In this document: one piece after another, positions 41,915 through 51,910 of the stretch | Layout of the letters: each line of letters starts with the position of its first letter | How positions within the stretch are numbered: position 1 is the stretch's first letter | Assembly: GCF_026013905.1 (NCBI RefSeq) | Contig: NZ_CP110257.1 | Coordinates: 124,001 to 188,000, forward strand | Direction: 5' to 3' | DNA: 64,000 nucleotides | Source of the DNA: Schlegelella aquatica | GTDB lineage: Bacteria; Pseudomonadota; Gammaproteobacteria; Burkholderiales; Burkholderiaceae_C | The notes under the pieces: model-generated | Database searches by the model: none | Seen by the model: the letters and a program-made list of their open reading frames with translations, nothing else | What the model was told of the DNA's origin: nothing | Program-made: the position numbers and the translations under genes

Positions 41915-42667
41915 ATGAGCCGGATCGCCATCATGGCCGCCATGCCCGAGGAGCTGCAGGCGTTGCTCGACTGCATGCCCGACGAGCACCGCGTGCGCCA
42001 TGCCGGGCGCGAGTTCTGGCTGGGCCACCTGGTGGGGCAGGACGTGGTGGTCGTGCTCTCGCGCATCGGCAAGGTCGCGGCCGCGACCACGGCGGCGTTG
42101 CTGGTCGAGCGCTTCGCCGCCCGGGAGATCGTCTTCACCGGCGTGGCGGGCGGCCTGGCCGAAGGGGTGGCGGTGGGCGACGTGGTGGTGGGCCGGCAGT
42201 TCCTGCAGCATGACTTCGACGCCTCGCCCATCTTCCCGCGCCATGAGATCCCGTACTACGGCCGCTCGACGTTCGACGCCGACGACCGGGTCGCCAGCCG
42301 CCTGGCCCGGGCCGCGCACGAAGTGCTCCAGGCCGCGGCCGAGCATCTCGGCGCCCCGGCCGTGCAGGCTTACCGGCTGGCGGGCCGTCGCTGCCACGAA
42401 GGGCTCATCGTCAGCGGTGACCGCTTCGTCAGCACCACCGCCGAGAGCGCGGCCCTGCGCGCGGAGCTGCCGCAGGCGCTCGCCGTCGAGATGGAAGGCG
42501 CCGCGGTGGCGCAGGTCTGCCACGACCTGGGCGTGCCGTTCGGCGTGATCCGCACCATCTCGGACCGCGCCGACGACGCCGCGCATGTCGACTTTCCCGC
42601 CTTCTTGCGCGACGTGGCGAGCCGCTTTTCCGCAGCCGTGGTCTCCCGCTACCTCTCGGCCGTCTGA
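41915..42667 (+). CDS. mtnN: 5'-methylthioadenosine/S-adenosylhomocysteine nucleosidase
   Basis: MtnN/Pfs removes adenine from MTA and SAH, by-products of polyamine and AHL synthesis and of methylation. The 250-residue protein starts MSRIAIMAAMPEEL and has FTGVAGGLAEGVAVGDVVVG, GLIVSGDRFV, VEMEGAAVAQVC (substrate Glu) and IRTISDRADD (catalytic Asp). It is slightly longer than E. coli Pfs (232 residues) through an insert near residue 120. An AGAGGAAG ribosome site precedes ATG 41915. LuxI in this window would produce the MTA it degrades. Confidence 0.94.
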   Translation: MSRIAIMAAMPEELQALLDCMPDEHRVRHAGREFWLGHLVGQDVVVVLSRIGKVAAATTAALLVERFAAREIVFTGVAGGLAEGVAVGDVVVGRQFLQHDFDASPIFPRHEIPYYGRSTFDADDRVASRLARAAHEVLQAAAEHLGAPAVQAYRLAGRRCHEGLIVSGDRFVSTTAESAALRAELPQALAVEMEGAAVAQVCHDLGVPFGVIRTISDRADDAAHVDFPAFLRDVASRFSAAVVSRYLSAV

Positions 42668-42670
42668 GCG

Positions 42671-42690
42671 TCCCTTCTCGTCCCTTCTCG
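42671..42690. repeat. two tandem TCCCTTCTCG units
   Basis: A 10-bp unit is repeated exactly twice directly after the nucleosidase stop, within a pyrimidine-rich stretch (to about 42750). The 187-bp gap between these convergent genes holds no recognisable gene; it may include weak terminators for both sides. Confidence 0.6.
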
Positions 42691-42854
42691 CCTGCGGCCC
42701 TGCCTCTCGTCCGAGCCTTCTGGGCTCTCGCCCGGGCCTTCTTCCTTCTCGCTGTGAAGCTTTGCGCGCCGGGGGGATCGAGGCGCCGTCGGCAGCTTCG
42801 GCTGCGGCCCCACTCGCGACACGGCGCCCTGTTCCGGGGAGGACCCGGCGGCGT

Positions 42855-44153
42855 TCAGGAGCTGCGCTGCCGCGCCTCGGCGCTCTCGAGGCGCGGGGAG
42901 CCGGCGACGATGTCGAAGCGGTACAGCCGGCATTCGATCGGCCCGTTCCACAGCGGCACCCGACGCGACTCCTTCAGCCGCATACGGCCCGCGAGCTTCA
43001 TGTCGGGGCTCAGCACCCACGCCGTCCAGCCGCCGAAGTGCCGCTTCCAGTGCGCCGCCAGGCGCTCGAAGAAGCCCTCGCTGAGGGCGGTTTCCTCCTG
43101 GCGTGCGCCCTGCGGCGGGCGCGGCCTGCCGCTGGCGGCCTCCGCCTGCGCCCCCGGGCGGCCCACGCTGCCGCGGGCCGCGATGCGCTCTCCGTAGGGC
43201 GGGTTCATCATCAGCGTTCCGGCCAGCCCGGCGGGCAGCGGGGGCGCCGGGCGCTGCAGCGCGTCGCCCCCGTGGAACTCGATGGCCTGCGCGACGCCGG
43301 CCCGCTCGGCATTGCGGCGTGCGAAGTCCACCATGCGGAAGGCCACGTCGCTCGCGAACACCGGCACGCGGGGCGGATGGATGCGGGCCTGGGCGGCCGC
43401 TTTCAATGAGGCCCATCGGGCACGCGCTTCGGGCGATGCGAAAGGCCGCAAGCGCTCGAACGCGAAGCGGCGTTTGAGGCCCGGGGCGATGCCGCAGGCG
43501 ATCTGGGCGGCCTCGATCGCGATGGTGCCCGAGCCGCAGCAAGGGTCGAGCAGCGCTCCTCCGGCCTCGGGCGCCCCGCGCCAGCCGGCCGCGGCCAGCA
43601 TCGCGGCGGCGAGCGTTTCCTTCAGCGGGGCTTCGCCCTTGTCCTCACGCCAACCGCGCTTGAAGAGCGGCTCGCCGGACGTGTCGGCATAGAGCGTCGC
43701 GTGCGACGGTGTGAGGTGGAGCATCACCCTGAGGTCGGGCCGCTGGGTGTCCACGTCGGGACGGGCGCCCGTGGCCTCGCGCATGCGGTCGCACAGCGCG
43801 TCCTTGATGCGCAGCGCGGCGAAGTTGAGGCTCCTGAGCGGCGACCGCTGCGCGGTCACCTCGACCTTGATCGTCTGCCGGGTGCCGATCCACGCCGTCC
43901 AGTCCACCGAGCGCGCGAGGGCGTAGAGGTCGTCCTCGGTGCGGTAGTCGCCCTCGGCCAGCTGCACCAGCACGCGCTGCGCGAGCCGGCTTTCGAGGTT
44001 GAGCCGCATGACCGCCTCGGCATCGCCTTGCGCGCACACCCCGCCGCGGGCCGGGCGCACCGCGGCCTCGCGGCCGAGAATGCCTGCGACCTCGTCCGCG
44101 AGCAGGGCCTCGACGCCCGCTGCGCAGGGGAGGAACAACGCGAAGACGCTCAT
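42855..44153 (-). CDS. THUMP-domain 23S rRNA (guanine-N2) methyltransferase, RlmL-type
   Basis: The 432-residue protein corresponds to the RlmL half of E. coli RlmKL, which methylates G2445 of 23S rRNA. An N-terminal THUMP domain (about residues 40-155) precedes a Rossmann methyltransferase with LDPCCGSGTIAIEAAQIA (SAM site) and the catalytic NPPYGERIA. The RlmK half is absent, which is common outside enterics, so the G2069 reaction is not encoded here. ATG 44153 is preferred over GTG 44156. It lies 28 bp downstream of rpoN on the same strand. The exact target base is inferred. Confidence 0.88.
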   Translation of the reverse strand: MSVFALFLPCAAGVEALLADEVAGILGREAAVRPARGGVCAQGDAEAVMRLNLESRLAQRVLVQLAEGDYRTEDDLYALARSVDWTAWIGTRQTIKVEVTAQRSPLRSLNFAALRIKDALCDRMREATGARPDVDTQRPDLRVMLHLTPSHATLYADTSGEPLFKRGWREDKGEAPLKETLAAAMLAAAGWRGAPEAGGALLDPCCGSGTIAIEAAQIACGIAPGLKRRFAFERLRPFASPEARARWASLKAAAQARIHPPRVPVFASDVAFRMVDFARRNAERAGVAQAIEFHGGDALQRPAPPLPAGLAGTLMMNPPYGERIAARGSVGRPGAQAEAASGRPRPPQGARQEETALSEGFFERLAAHWKRHFGGWTAWVLSPDMKLAGRMRLKESRRVPLWNGPIECRLYRFDIVAGSPRLESAEARQRSS

Positions 44154-44181
44154 CACGAGGCGGGGGAGGCCAGGCGCTGCA

Positions 44182-45696
44182 TCACAACGCCTTGCGCAAA
44201 TTGGCGGGCGCGATCTTCAACGCCTCGCGGTACTTGGCCACGGTGCGGCGCGCCACCTGGATGCCCTGCTCGCCGAGCATCTCGCTGATCTGGCTGTCCG
44301 ACAGCGGCTTCTTCGGGTCCTCGGCGGCCACCAGCTGCTTGATGAGCGCACGCACGGCGGTGCTGGAGGCATTGCCTCCCGCCTCGGTGTTGAGCGACGA
44401 GCCGAAGAAGTACTTGAGCTCGAACGTGCCGAAGGGCGTGGCCATGTACTTGGCGGTGGTCACGCGCGAGATGGTCGATTCGTGCAGCCCGAGTTCGTCG
44501 GCGATCTCGCGCAGCACGAGCGGCTTCATCGCGATCTCGCCGTGTGTGAAGAAGTTCTTCTGCCGCTCGACGATGGCCTGCGCCACGCGCTGGATGGTCT
44601 CGAACCGCTGCTGGATGTTCTTCATGAACCAGCGCGCCTCCTGCAGCCGCGCGCTCAACGCCTGCGCGCCCTCGTGGGCGCGCTGCTGCTTGAGCGCCTG
44701 GGCGTAGAGGTCGTTGATGCGAAGCCGGGGCATCACGTCGGGGTTGAGCACCACCTTCCATTGCCGCCCGGCCTTCTGCACGATGACATCGGGCACGACG
44801 ATGTGGGCCTCGGCGCGCGTGAAGGGGCGCCCCGGCTTGGGCTCGAGCGAGACGATGAGGCTCTGGGCTTGCTTGATCGTCTCCTCGTCGGCCCCGGTGG
44901 AGGCCATCAGCTTCTTGATGTCGCGCCGCGCGAGCGTCTCGAGGTGGTGCTTGCAGATGAGGGTCGCCACCACCTGCGCCTCGCTGCGCGGCAGCGCCTG
45001 CAATTGCAGACACAGGCATTCGGACAGGTTGCGCGCGCCCACCCCGGTGGGCTCCAGGCTCTGCAGCCACTTGAGCGCGCATTGCAGCCGCTCGAGCAAC
45101 TCCTCGCGCGCCTCGGCGTCGTCGCCCGCCAGACGCGCGGCGATCTCCTCCAGCGGGTCGGCGAGGTAGCCATCTTCGTCGAGCGACTCGATCAACACCA
45201 TCACCGCGGCCGCATCCTCGGGGGCCAGCCGCATCCCCATGAGCTGCTGGCGCAGGTGGTCTTGCAGACTGATGCCGGGGGAGGCCCGGTCGATCGGGTC
45301 GAGCTCGCCGTCGTCGATCGCCCCGTTGCGGGGTGCGGGCGTTTCGCGGATGCCGTCGAAATCATCGCGCTCGGTGCCGTTCTCCCAGTCCTCGCGCTCG
45401 GTGGCGCCGAACTCGACGCTGTCCATGCTCGGCGCTTCCGGGGCCTCGAAGCCGTCGCCGCCCTCGGCCTCGGCCGCGAGGGTTTCCGAGGCGGGGGTCC
45501 GCTCGGGAACGGCGGCGGCCGGCGCGGCTTCGCCCGCAGGGTCTTCCTCGGGCTCGAGGAAGGGGTTCTGCTCCAGCATCTGCTCGACTTCCTGGTGCAG
45601 CTCGAGCGTGGAGAGTTGCAGCAGGCGGATCGACTGCTGCAGCTGGGGCGTGAGCGCCAGGTGCTGCGACAGCCGGACCTGCAGGGAAGGCTTCAT
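44182..45696 (-). CDS. rpoN: RNA polymerase sigma-54 factor
   Basis: RpoN directs RNA polymerase to -24/-12 promoters and needs enhancer-binding ATPases. The 504-residue protein has the Gln/Leu-rich activator region (HLALTPQLQQSIRLLQLS), an acidic linker (about 55-135), the core-binding domain and the C-terminal RpoN box ARRTVAKYREAL. ATG 45696 gives the classical MKPSLQVRLSQ start; a GTG three codons earlier is possible. The lptA-lptB-rpoN order is widely conserved in proteobacteria. Confidence 0.97.
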   Translation of the reverse strand: MKPSLQVRLSQHLALTPQLQQSIRLLQLSTLELHQEVEQMLEQNPFLEPEEDPAGEAAPAAAVPERTPASETLAAEAEGGDGFEAPEAPSMDSVEFGATEREDWENGTERDDFDGIRETPAPRNGAIDDGELDPIDRASPGISLQDHLRQQLMGMRLAPEDAAAVMVLIESLDEDGYLADPLEEIAARLAGDDAEAREELLERLQCALKWLQSLEPTGVGARNLSECLCLQLQALPRSEAQVVATLICKHHLETLARRDIKKLMASTGADEETIKQAQSLIVSLEPKPGRPFTRAEAHIVVPDVIVQKAGRQWKVVLNPDVMPRLRINDLYAQALKQQRAHEGAQALSARLQEARWFMKNIQQRFETIQRVAQAIVERQKNFFTHGEIAMKPLVLREIADELGLHESTISRVTTAKYMATPFGTFELKYFFGSSLNTEAGGNASSTAVRALIKQLVAAEDPKKPLSDSQISEMLGEQGIQVARRTVAKYREALKIAPANLRKAL

Positions 45697-45798
45697 GACC
45701 GACACGGCCGCACCGCCTGCAGGGTGGACGCAGCGAAGACCGCGGCGGCGACGACTCGCCGCGCGGCGCCCGCAAAGGACAAGCGCTGCCGCGTCATC

Positions 45799-46575
45799 TC
45801 ACATCCGGAAATGCTCGCCGAGATAGACCTTGCGCACGTCCGGGTTCTCGACGATCTCGGACGGCGTGCCCTGCGCCAGCACCTGGCCTTCGCTGATGAT
45901 GTAGGCGCGGTCGCAGATGCCCAGCGTCTCGCGCACGTTGTGGTCGGTGATGAGGACGCCGATGCCGCGCGACTTGAGGAAGCCGATGATGCGTTGGATT
46001 TCGATCACCGCGATCGGGTCCACGCCGGCGAAGGGCTCGTCCAGCAGGATGAAGCGCGGCCGGGTGGCCAGCGCCCGGGCGATCTCCACACGGCGCCGCT
46101 CGCCGCCGGACAGCGCCGGCGCAGGCATGTGCCGCAGTTTCTCGATGCTGAGCTCGTGCAACAGCGCGTCGAGCCGCTGGCGGATCTTGTCCTTGCCCAG
46201 CGGCCGACCCTCGGCGTCGTGCTGCAACTCCAGCACGGCGCGGATGTTCTCTTCGACCGTGAGCTTGCGGAAGATCGACGCCTCTTGCGGCAGGTACGAC
46301 AGACCCAGGCGCGAGCGCTCGTGGATGGGCCGGTTCTCGACCTGCTTGCCATCGAGCAGGATCCGCCCTCCGTCGGCCCGCACCAGCCCCACGATCATGT
46401 AGAAGCTGGTCGTCTTGCCGGCGCCGTTGGGGCCGAGCAGGCCGACGACCTCGCCGCTCTTGACCTCCAGGTGCACGTCGCGCACCACCTTGCGCGCGCC
46501 GTAGCTCTTTTGCAGTCCGTGCGCCTCGAGCCGGCTGGCCGGGCGTGAGCCGGCGCTGGCGGTGGGCGGCGTCAT
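45799..46575 (-). CDS. lptB: LPS export ABC transporter ATPase LptB
   Basis: LptB is the cytoplasmic ATPase of the LptB2FGC complex that extracts lipopolysaccharide from the inner membrane. The 258-residue protein has Walker [10 protein letters not shown], the signature [15 protein letters not shown], Walker [14 protein letters not shown] and the H-loop ITDHN. ATG 46575 overlaps the lptA stop by 4 nt. An N-terminal extension of about 15 residues precedes the usual start. Confidence 0.97.
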   Translation of the reverse strand: MTPPTASAGSRPASRLEAHGLQKSYGARKVVRDVHLEVKSGEVVGLLGPNGAGKTTSFYMIVGLVRADGGRILLDGKQVENRPIHERSRLGLSYLPQEASIFRKLTVEENIRAVLELQHDAEGRPLGKDKIRQRLDALLHELSIEKLRHMPAPALSGGERRRVEIARALATRPRFILLDEPFAGVDPIAVIEIQRIIGFLKSRGIGVLITDHNVRETLGICDRAYIISEGQVLAQGTPSEIVENPDVRKVYLGEHFRM

Positions 46576-47147
46576 CGTGCGGCTCCCGCGGGCGGGCCGG
46601 CGTCGCGCGGGCTCAGCACGCCGCGCACGCGCCCATCGCCTTCGCCCCCTTGCACGGTGAAGGTCTCGGCGAGGTTGTCGTAAGTGATCGTCTGGCCCTT
46701 GACCTCGTCGGCCAGCGTGGTGCCCCGGTAGCGCCGCACGACGGCCTGGCCCACCAGGCGCACGGTGTCGGTGCGACCGTCGTACTCGATACGCTGCCCC
46801 TCGCCCTCGATGTACTCGTCGACCGCATCGCGCTTCTGGCGGAAGTAGGCGCTTTGGCCACCGCCCGCATGCGCCACTGCCGACTGGTGGCCGCTGGGCG
46901 TCTGGTGCACCTCGACCCGCGCGGCCTTGACCGTCATGGTGCCCTTGGTGATCACCACGTTGCCCGTCAGCACGTTGGTCTGCTTGAGGTCGTCGTAGCG
47001 CAGCGTGTCGGCGGTGAAGTTGAGGGGCTTGTAGCGATCGGCCCGCTCCGCATGGACCGCAGCGGCCCCGAGCGCCAGCGCGAGCGCCGCGCACATCGGC
47101 GCCCGCCGCAGGCGGAGCTGGAAGGGGGGGAGGGAGGAGGGGCTCAT
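46572..47147 (-). CDS. lptA: LPS transport periplasmic protein LptA
   Basis: LptA forms the beta-jellyroll bridge that carries LPS across the periplasm. The 191-residue product has a signal peptide ending VHAERADR, then the OstA/LptA core: [40 protein letters not shown] and a C-terminal [15 protein letters not shown]-rich run lies in the leader codons. Start may be 47147 or an in-frame ATG at 47177; the former gives a normal leader. lptC, often found directly upstream, is not present in this interval. Confidence 0.92.
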   Translation of the reverse strand: MSPSSLPPFQLRLRRAPMCAALALALGAAAVHAERADRYKPLNFTADTLRYDDLKQTNVLTGNVVITKGTMTVKAARVEVHQTPSGHQSAVAHAGGGQSAYFRQKRDAVDEYIEGEGQRIEYDGRTDTVRLVGQAVVRRYRGTTLADEVKGQTITYDNLAETFTVQGGEGDGRVRGVLSPRDAGPPAGAAR

Positions 47148-47217
47148 CGCGGCATGAAACTTGCAGTTGCGACCCATTCTAGCAGCCGCAACTGCCGCGT
47201 GGGGCCCCGGCGGCGGG

Positions 47218-47865
47218 TTACTTCTTGCGGGCCTGGGCGATCAGGTAGTCGGCCACCACGAGCGAGCGCTCCAGCGAGCCGGTCAGTCCGCCAGAGGTCC
47301 AGTAGCGCCCGTTCACCCCCAGGGCGGGCACGCCGTCGATCTTGTAGCCCTCGGCGAGCTGGCTGGCCTGGCGCACCTTGGCCTGCACCCCGAAGGAGTT
47401 GAAGGCCTCGAGGAACTTGGCGCGGTCCACCCCGTTCTTGGCCATGAAATCGGCCACGGCTTCGGGTTTGTTGAGCGGGTTGCGCTCGACGTGGATCGCG
47501 TGGAAGACCTTGCGGTGCAGCGCTTCCAGCTGGCCCAGCGCCTCCAGCGCGTAGTAGATGCGCTGGTGGACCACGAACTCCTCGCGGAACGCGACCGGCA
47601 CGCGGCGGAAGTTCACGTCGGCCGGCAGCTTCTTGACCCAGACGTCGAGCAGCGGCTCGAAGCGGTTGCAGTGCGGGCAGCCGTACCAGAAGAACTCGAC
47701 GACCTCGATCTTGCCCGGCGCCGAGGTCGGCTGCGGCTGCTTGAGCACCACGTAGTCGGTGCCGGCCTGGGGGGCCTGGGCGTGCACTGCGGGCGCCAGC
47801 AGCGTGGCGCCGATGCCTGCCGCGGCGCAAGCCGCCATGCCCCCTGTGAATTCACGACGCTTCAT
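47218..47865 (-). CDS. dsbA: thiol:disulfide interchange protein DsbA
   Basis: This periplasmic oxidase introduces disulfides into exported proteins. The 215-residue protein has the thioredoxin-fold active site FFWYGCPHCNRFEP (C63-PH-C66) and the cis-Pro loop DGVPALGVNGRY. The leader begins MKRREFTGGMAACAAAG, a twin-arginine-like signal (RR-x-F) with a short hydrophobic stretch ending AVHAQA. That points to Tat export, unlike the SRP route of E. coli DsbA. ATG 47865 gives this leader. The next genes encode an unrelated SPOR protein and LptA. Confidence 0.92.
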   Translation of the reverse strand: MKRREFTGGMAACAAAGIGATLLAPAVHAQAPQAGTDYVVLKQPQPTSAPGKIEVVEFFWYGCPHCNRFEPLLDVWVKKLPADVNFRRVPVAFREEFVVHQRIYYALEALGQLEALHRKVFHAIHVERNPLNKPEAVADFMAKNGVDRAKFLEAFNSFGVQAKVRQASQLAEGYKIDGVPALGVNGRYWTSGGLTGSLERSLVVADYLIAQARKK

Positions 47866-47973
47866 CTGATTCCTTTCTGTGCTGGGCAAGGGCGAGATGC
47901 GGGCGCCCGTGCCCGCCCGGCACCTGTGGCCCGTTCCTGTGGAGTCTCGCGCCCCGCCAAAGTTCAGCCTCGC

Positions 47974-48579
47974 CTACTTCTGCACGCGCACCAGCGTGGC
48001 GTCCACGCCGGCCGCCGCCAGCCGCTCCTTCTGAGATTCCGCCTCGGACTGGTTGTCGTAGGGCCCCAGACGCACACGGTACACCGTGCGACCGGCCTGC
48101 TCGCGCTCGCTGATCTTGGCCGTGTAGCCCTGCATCGCGAGTTTCGCGCGTTGCTGCTCGGCGTCGTCGAGCTTGGCGAAGGCGCCGGCCTGCACGAAGT
48201 AGATCACGGCCGGGCCGGGGGCATCCTGTCCGGAGAGGATGGCAGCCGGGTCCCGGCCGGAGGTGGCCTTGCCCTCTTGTCCCCGCAACCCGGGCGGCAG
48301 CGGTGAAGAGGCCGGGGGCGTGGCCGGGGCGGCGCCGGTGGCGGGAGCGTTCGGCGCCGCCGGCTTCGTGGGCGTCTTGCCCTGCAGCGGCGTGTTCGGG
48401 TCCCAGTTGCGGTTGCGCTCGGCCTCGGCGGCGTCCTGCTCGGCCGTGCGTTGGGGCACCTTGTTGACGAAGGGCACCGGCACCTTGGTCACGTACAGCG
48501 CCACGCCGAGCGCGAGCGCCAGGCCGATCAGCAGGCCGACGATCAGGCCCAGGATGAATCCACCGCGTTGCTTCTTCAT
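47974..48579 (-). CDS. SPOR-domain (FtsN-like) membrane protein
   Basis: SPOR domains bind denuded glycan strands at division septa. The 201-residue protein has a short Lys/Arg-rich cytoplasmic tail, one membrane helix (GFILGLIVGLLIGLALALGV), a Pro/Ala-rich linker and a C-terminal SPOR domain (about 122-200, VIYFVQAGAFAKLDDAEQQR, YRVRLGPYDNQSEAE). The topology is that of FtsN, but the protein is shorter than E. coli FtsN. It is 55 bp downstream of argS on the same strand, the usual Burkholderiales placement. Confidence 0.9.
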   Translation of the reverse strand: MKKQRGGFILGLIVGLLIGLALALGVALYVTKVPVPFVNKVPQRTAEQDAAEAERNRNWDPNTPLQGKTPTKPAAPNAPATGAAPATPPASSPLPPGLRGQEGKATSGRDPAAILSGQDAPGPAVIYFVQAGAFAKLDDAEQQRAKLAMQGYTAKISEREQAGRTVYRVRLGPYDNQSEAESQKERLAAAGVDATLVRVQK

Positions 48580-48634
48580 GTAGGAATGCCTTGCCGTTGA
48601 TCGGACGCCGTCGGGGCGGGCCAGGGCGGGTGCC

Positions 48635-50317
48635 TCACATCTTCTCGGGAGCGCTCACGCCCAGCACGGCGAGCCCGTTGCGCAGCACCTGCGCGCAGGA
48701 CGTCAGCAGCGCCAGCCGCGCCTGCGTGAGGGCCGCGTCGTCCACGAGGAAGCGCTCGGCACTGTAATAGGTATGGAAGGCGCTCGCCAGGTCGCGCAGG
48801 TAGAAGGCCACGTCGTGCGGCGCGAAGTCGGCCGCCGCCCGGCTGAGCATGTCCGGGTACTCGGCGATCTTGAGCATCAGCGCCAGCTCGCTGGGGGCGG
48901 TCAGCCGCGCGAGGTCGGCCTCGTGCAGGCGCTCCAGCGCGCCGCCGCGCTCGACGTACTGCTGCCGCACTGAGCAGATGCGGGCATGGGCGTACTGCAC
49001 GTAGTACACCGGGTTCTCGTCGTTCTGCTTGAGCGCCAGGTCGATGTCGAAGACGAACTCGGTGTCGGCCTTGCGGCTGATCAGGAAGAAGCGCACCGCG
49101 TCGCGGCTCGTCCAGTCGATCAGATCGCGCAGCGTGACGTAGGAGCCGGCCCGCTTGGAGATCTTGACCTCCTGGCCGCCGCGCATGACGGTGACCATCT
49201 TGTGCAGCACGTAGTCGGGGTATCCGGCCGGGATACCCAGGCCCACGGCCTGCAGTCCGGCGCGCACGCGCGCAATGGTGCCGTGGTGGTCGCTGCCCTG
49301 CACGTTGATCACCTTGGTGAAGCCGCGCTCCCACTTGGTGATGTGGTAGGCCACGTCCGGCACGAAGTAGGTGTACGTGCCGTCGGACTTGCGCATCACG
49401 CGGTCCTTGTCGTCGCCGTACTCGGTGGTGCGCAGCCACAGCGCGCCGTCCTGCTCGTAGGTCTTGCCGGCTTCCACCAGGCGCCGCACCGTCTGCTCGA
49501 CGCGCCCGCTGGTGTAGAGGCTCGATTCGAGGTAGTAGTTGTCGAAGCGGATGCCGAAGGCCTGCAGGTCCAGGTCCTGCTCGTGGCGCAGGTAGGCGAC
49601 CGCGAACTGGCGGATGCCGTCCAGGTCGTCCGGATCGCCCGAGGCGGTGAACTCACGGTCGTCGGCCTTGACCGTCTTCTTCGCGGCGAAGTCGGCCGCG
49701 ATGTCGGCGATGTACTCGCCGTTGTAGGCGGCCTCGGGCCAGCCCGGATCGCCCGGCTTGAGCCCCTTCAGCCGCGCTTGCACCGACAGCGCCAGGTTGG
49801 CGATCTGCACGCCGGCGTCGTTGTAATAGAACTCGCGCGTGACCTGCCAGCCTTGGGTCTCGAAGAGGTGGCACAGCGAGTCGCCCAGGGCGCCCTGGCG
49901 GCCGTGGCCGACATGCAGCGGGCCGGTGGGGTTGGCCGAGACGAACTCCACCATCAGATGCTGGCCGTTGGCCGGTCGGCGCCCGTAGCGGTCGCCGTGC
50001 TCGAGCACCTCGGCGACGATCTGCTGCTTGGCGGCGGCCTTCAGGCGCAGGTTGACGAAGCCGGGGCCCGCGATCTCCATCGCCTCGACCCAGCGCTGGA
50101 ACGCTTCGCGGCGTTGCAACCCCTCGACCAGCGCCTGCGCGACTTCGCGCGGGTTCTTCTTGAGCGGCTTGGCCAGCTGCATGGCCGCCGTGCAGGCGAG
50201 GTCGCCGTGCGCGGCCTGCTTGGGGCTCTCGAAGGCGGCGGTCACCGGCTGACCGGGGGCCAGCGCGGCGAGTTCGTCGCCCAGGGCTTGGAGGAGTTCT
50301 TGCTTGGCGCGGATCAT
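48635..50317 (-). CDS. argS: arginyl-tRNA synthetase
   Basis: ArgS charges tRNA(Arg) and belongs to class Ia. The 560-residue protein has an N-terminal additional domain, the HIGH-type motif [15 protein letters not shown], the KMSKS-region equivalent EVKISKRAG and a C-terminal anticodon-binding helical domain ([32 protein letters not shown]). Length is normal. The start ATG 50317 is divergent from the kinase gene with 68 bp between them. Confidence 0.97.
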   Translation of the reverse strand: MIRAKQELLQALGDELAALAPGQPVTAAFESPKQAAHGDLACTAAMQLAKPLKKNPREVAQALVEGLQRREAFQRWVEAMEIAGPGFVNLRLKAAAKQQIVAEVLEHGDRYGRRPANGQHLMVEFVSANPTGPLHVGHGRQGALGDSLCHLFETQGWQVTREFYYNDAGVQIANLALSVQARLKGLKPGDPGWPEAAYNGEYIADIAADFAAKKTVKADDREFTASGDPDDLDGIRQFAVAYLRHEQDLDLQAFGIRFDNYYLESSLYTSGRVEQTVRRLVEAGKTYEQDGALWLRTTEYGDDKDRVMRKSDGTYTYFVPDVAYHITKWERGFTKVINVQGSDHHGTIARVRAGLQAVGLGIPAGYPDYVLHKMVTVMRGGQEVKISKRAGSYVTLRDLIDWTSRDAVRFFLISRKADTEFVFDIDLALKQNDENPVYYVQYAHARICSVRQQYVERGGALERLHEADLARLTAPSELALMLKIAEYPDMLSRAAADFAPHDVAFYLRDLASAFHTYYSAERFLVDDAALTQARLALLTSCAQVLRNGLAVLGVSAPEKM

Positions 50318-50385
50318 CGCGCGATTTTACGTACCCGGGCTGTCGGGCCCCGCGTGGCGGCTTGCGCACGCCGCGCGGCGATGAA

Positions 50386-51849
50386 ATGATGCGCGGCATG
50401 CCCTCCGTCGCACGCAGTCGCCGCGCCGAATCCGCCTCCACCCCCTCGGGGGCCGGGGCCCGCGTGGCCGCCGAGGCGCCGCACGAGGCGGGGGCGGGGG
50501 CATCGTCCTCGGCCCCGGCGCGCGGGGGCCAGGGGCCGCTGCCCGAGCGCATCGGCGAGTACCGCATCTTGCGCAAGCTGGGCGAGGGGGCCACGAGCGA
50601 AGTCTTCCTCGGCCTCGACGAGTTCCACGCGCGCGAGGTGGCGATCAAGCGGGTGCGGCAGGCCGCGGTGCGCGACCCGGTGGACGGGCGCTACTACTCG
50701 CGCTTCTTCGCCGCCGAGGCGGGGCTCGTGGGGCGGCTGCAACACCCCCACGTGGTGCAGATCTACGACGCGGTGACCACGGCCGACGAGCAGTATCTGG
50801 TGATGGAGTACGTGCCGGGCAACACCTTGCGCCCGTACTGCCGGCCTGACCAGCTGCTGCCGCTGGAACTGATCGTCGAGATCGGCTTCAAGTGCGCGAT
50901 GGCGTTGGGCTACGTGTTCCGGCAGGGGTTGATCCACCGGGACATCAAGCCCGCCAACATCCTCGCCATGGAGCGGGCGGGGCAGGTCACCGACGTCAAG
51001 GTGAGCGACTTCGGCAGCGTGCTCAACCTCGGGGCCGACACGACGCAGGTGCACCGGGTGGGCTCGCTGAGCTACATGTCGCCCGAGCAGCTCGACGGCG
51101 GGCCGCTGTCGGCGCAGTCGGACATGTACGCGCTCGGCGCGGTGCTGTACCACCTCATGACCGGCCACCCGCCGGTCGAAGGCGAGTCGCAGGCGGCCAC
51201 CATCCAGCGGATCATGAACGCGCCCGTGGTGCCGCCGAGCGCGCGCCGCCACGGCGTGGTGCCGGCGGTGGACGAAGTGATCTTGCGCGCGCTGGCCAAG
51301 CGCCCGCAAGACCGCTACACCGACTGGGACGCCTTCGCCAACGCCCTCGCGGGGCTGGTCACCGGGCGGCTCGTACCGCGCGGCAATCTGCAGCAGGTGC
51401 TCGACTCCGAGCGCTTCAATCTCCTGCGCAAGCTGCCGTTCTTCCGCCACTTCGACGATGTCGAGCTGTGGGAGGTGGTGCACCAGGGGCGCTGGCAGCG
51501 GTACCGCACCGGCCACAAGCTGATGGCGCGCGGCCAGCCCGGGCGCGACTTCCACATCATCGCGCAGGGCCGCGTCGAGGTGTGGCGCGACGGACGCAAG
51601 GTCGAGACGTTGACGCAAGGCATGCTCGTCGGCGAGATGGCCTACCTCGCGCCGAGCAAGGAGGAGCGCTTGCGTACCGCCGACGTGGTCGCCGTCGATC
51701 CGCTCACCACGCTGTCGTTCACGCCCGAGACACTGGCTCAGCTGAGCGTGGCCTGCCGGGGCCGCTTCAACGAGGCCTTCATCGAAGTCCTCGTGGAACG
51801 GCTGCACGCCGCGCAGGAGGCGTTGTCGCAACACAGCCGCGGGCGTTGA
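50386..51849 (+). CDS. Ser/Thr protein kinase with C-terminal cyclic-nucleotide-binding domain
   Basis: The 487-residue protein has an Ala/Ser-rich N-terminus (about 55 residues) and a complete Hanks-type kinase domain (about 58-325): GEGATSEVFLG loop, catalytic Lys in VAIKRV (about 88), HRDIKPANIL, the DFG motif in SDFGSV, and YMSPEQ. A Crp-like cNMP domain follows (about 345-465) with GEMAYLAP and a conserved Arg in RLRTADVVA, so nucleotide binding looks possible. No membrane segment is seen. A nucleotide may gate kinase activity (inference). Starts at 50386, 50389 or 50398 are all possible. Three genes downstream on the same strand are the PsiF-like and GGDEF-EAL genes. Confidence 0.9.
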   Translation: MMRGMPSVARSRRAESASTPSGAGARVAAEAPHEAGAGASSSAPARGGQGPLPERIGEYRILRKLGEGATSEVFLGLDEFHAREVAIKRVRQAAVRDPVDGRYYSRFFAAEAGLVGRLQHPHVVQIYDAVTTADEQYLVMEYVPGNTLRPYCRPDQLLPLELIVEIGFKCAMALGYVFRQGLIHRDIKPANILAMERAGQVTDVKVSDFGSVLNLGADTTQVHRVGSLSYMSPEQLDGGPLSAQSDMYALGAVLYHLMTGHPPVEGESQAATIQRIMNAPVVPPSARRHGVVPAVDEVILRALAKRPQDRYTDWDAFANALAGLVTGRLVPRGNLQQVLDSERFNLLRKLPFFRHFDDVELWEVVHQGRWQRYRTGHKLMARGQPGRDFHIIAQGRVEVWRDGRKVETLTQGMLVGEMAYLAPSKEERLRTADVVAVDPLTTLSFTPETLAQLSVACRGRFNEAFIEVLVERLHAAQEALSQHSRGR

Positions 51850-51910
51850 GGCGCCCGGCCCCGGCGCTGCGCACCGCGAACGAGATCCTGACTGCAATGA
51901 GGAAATGCCC

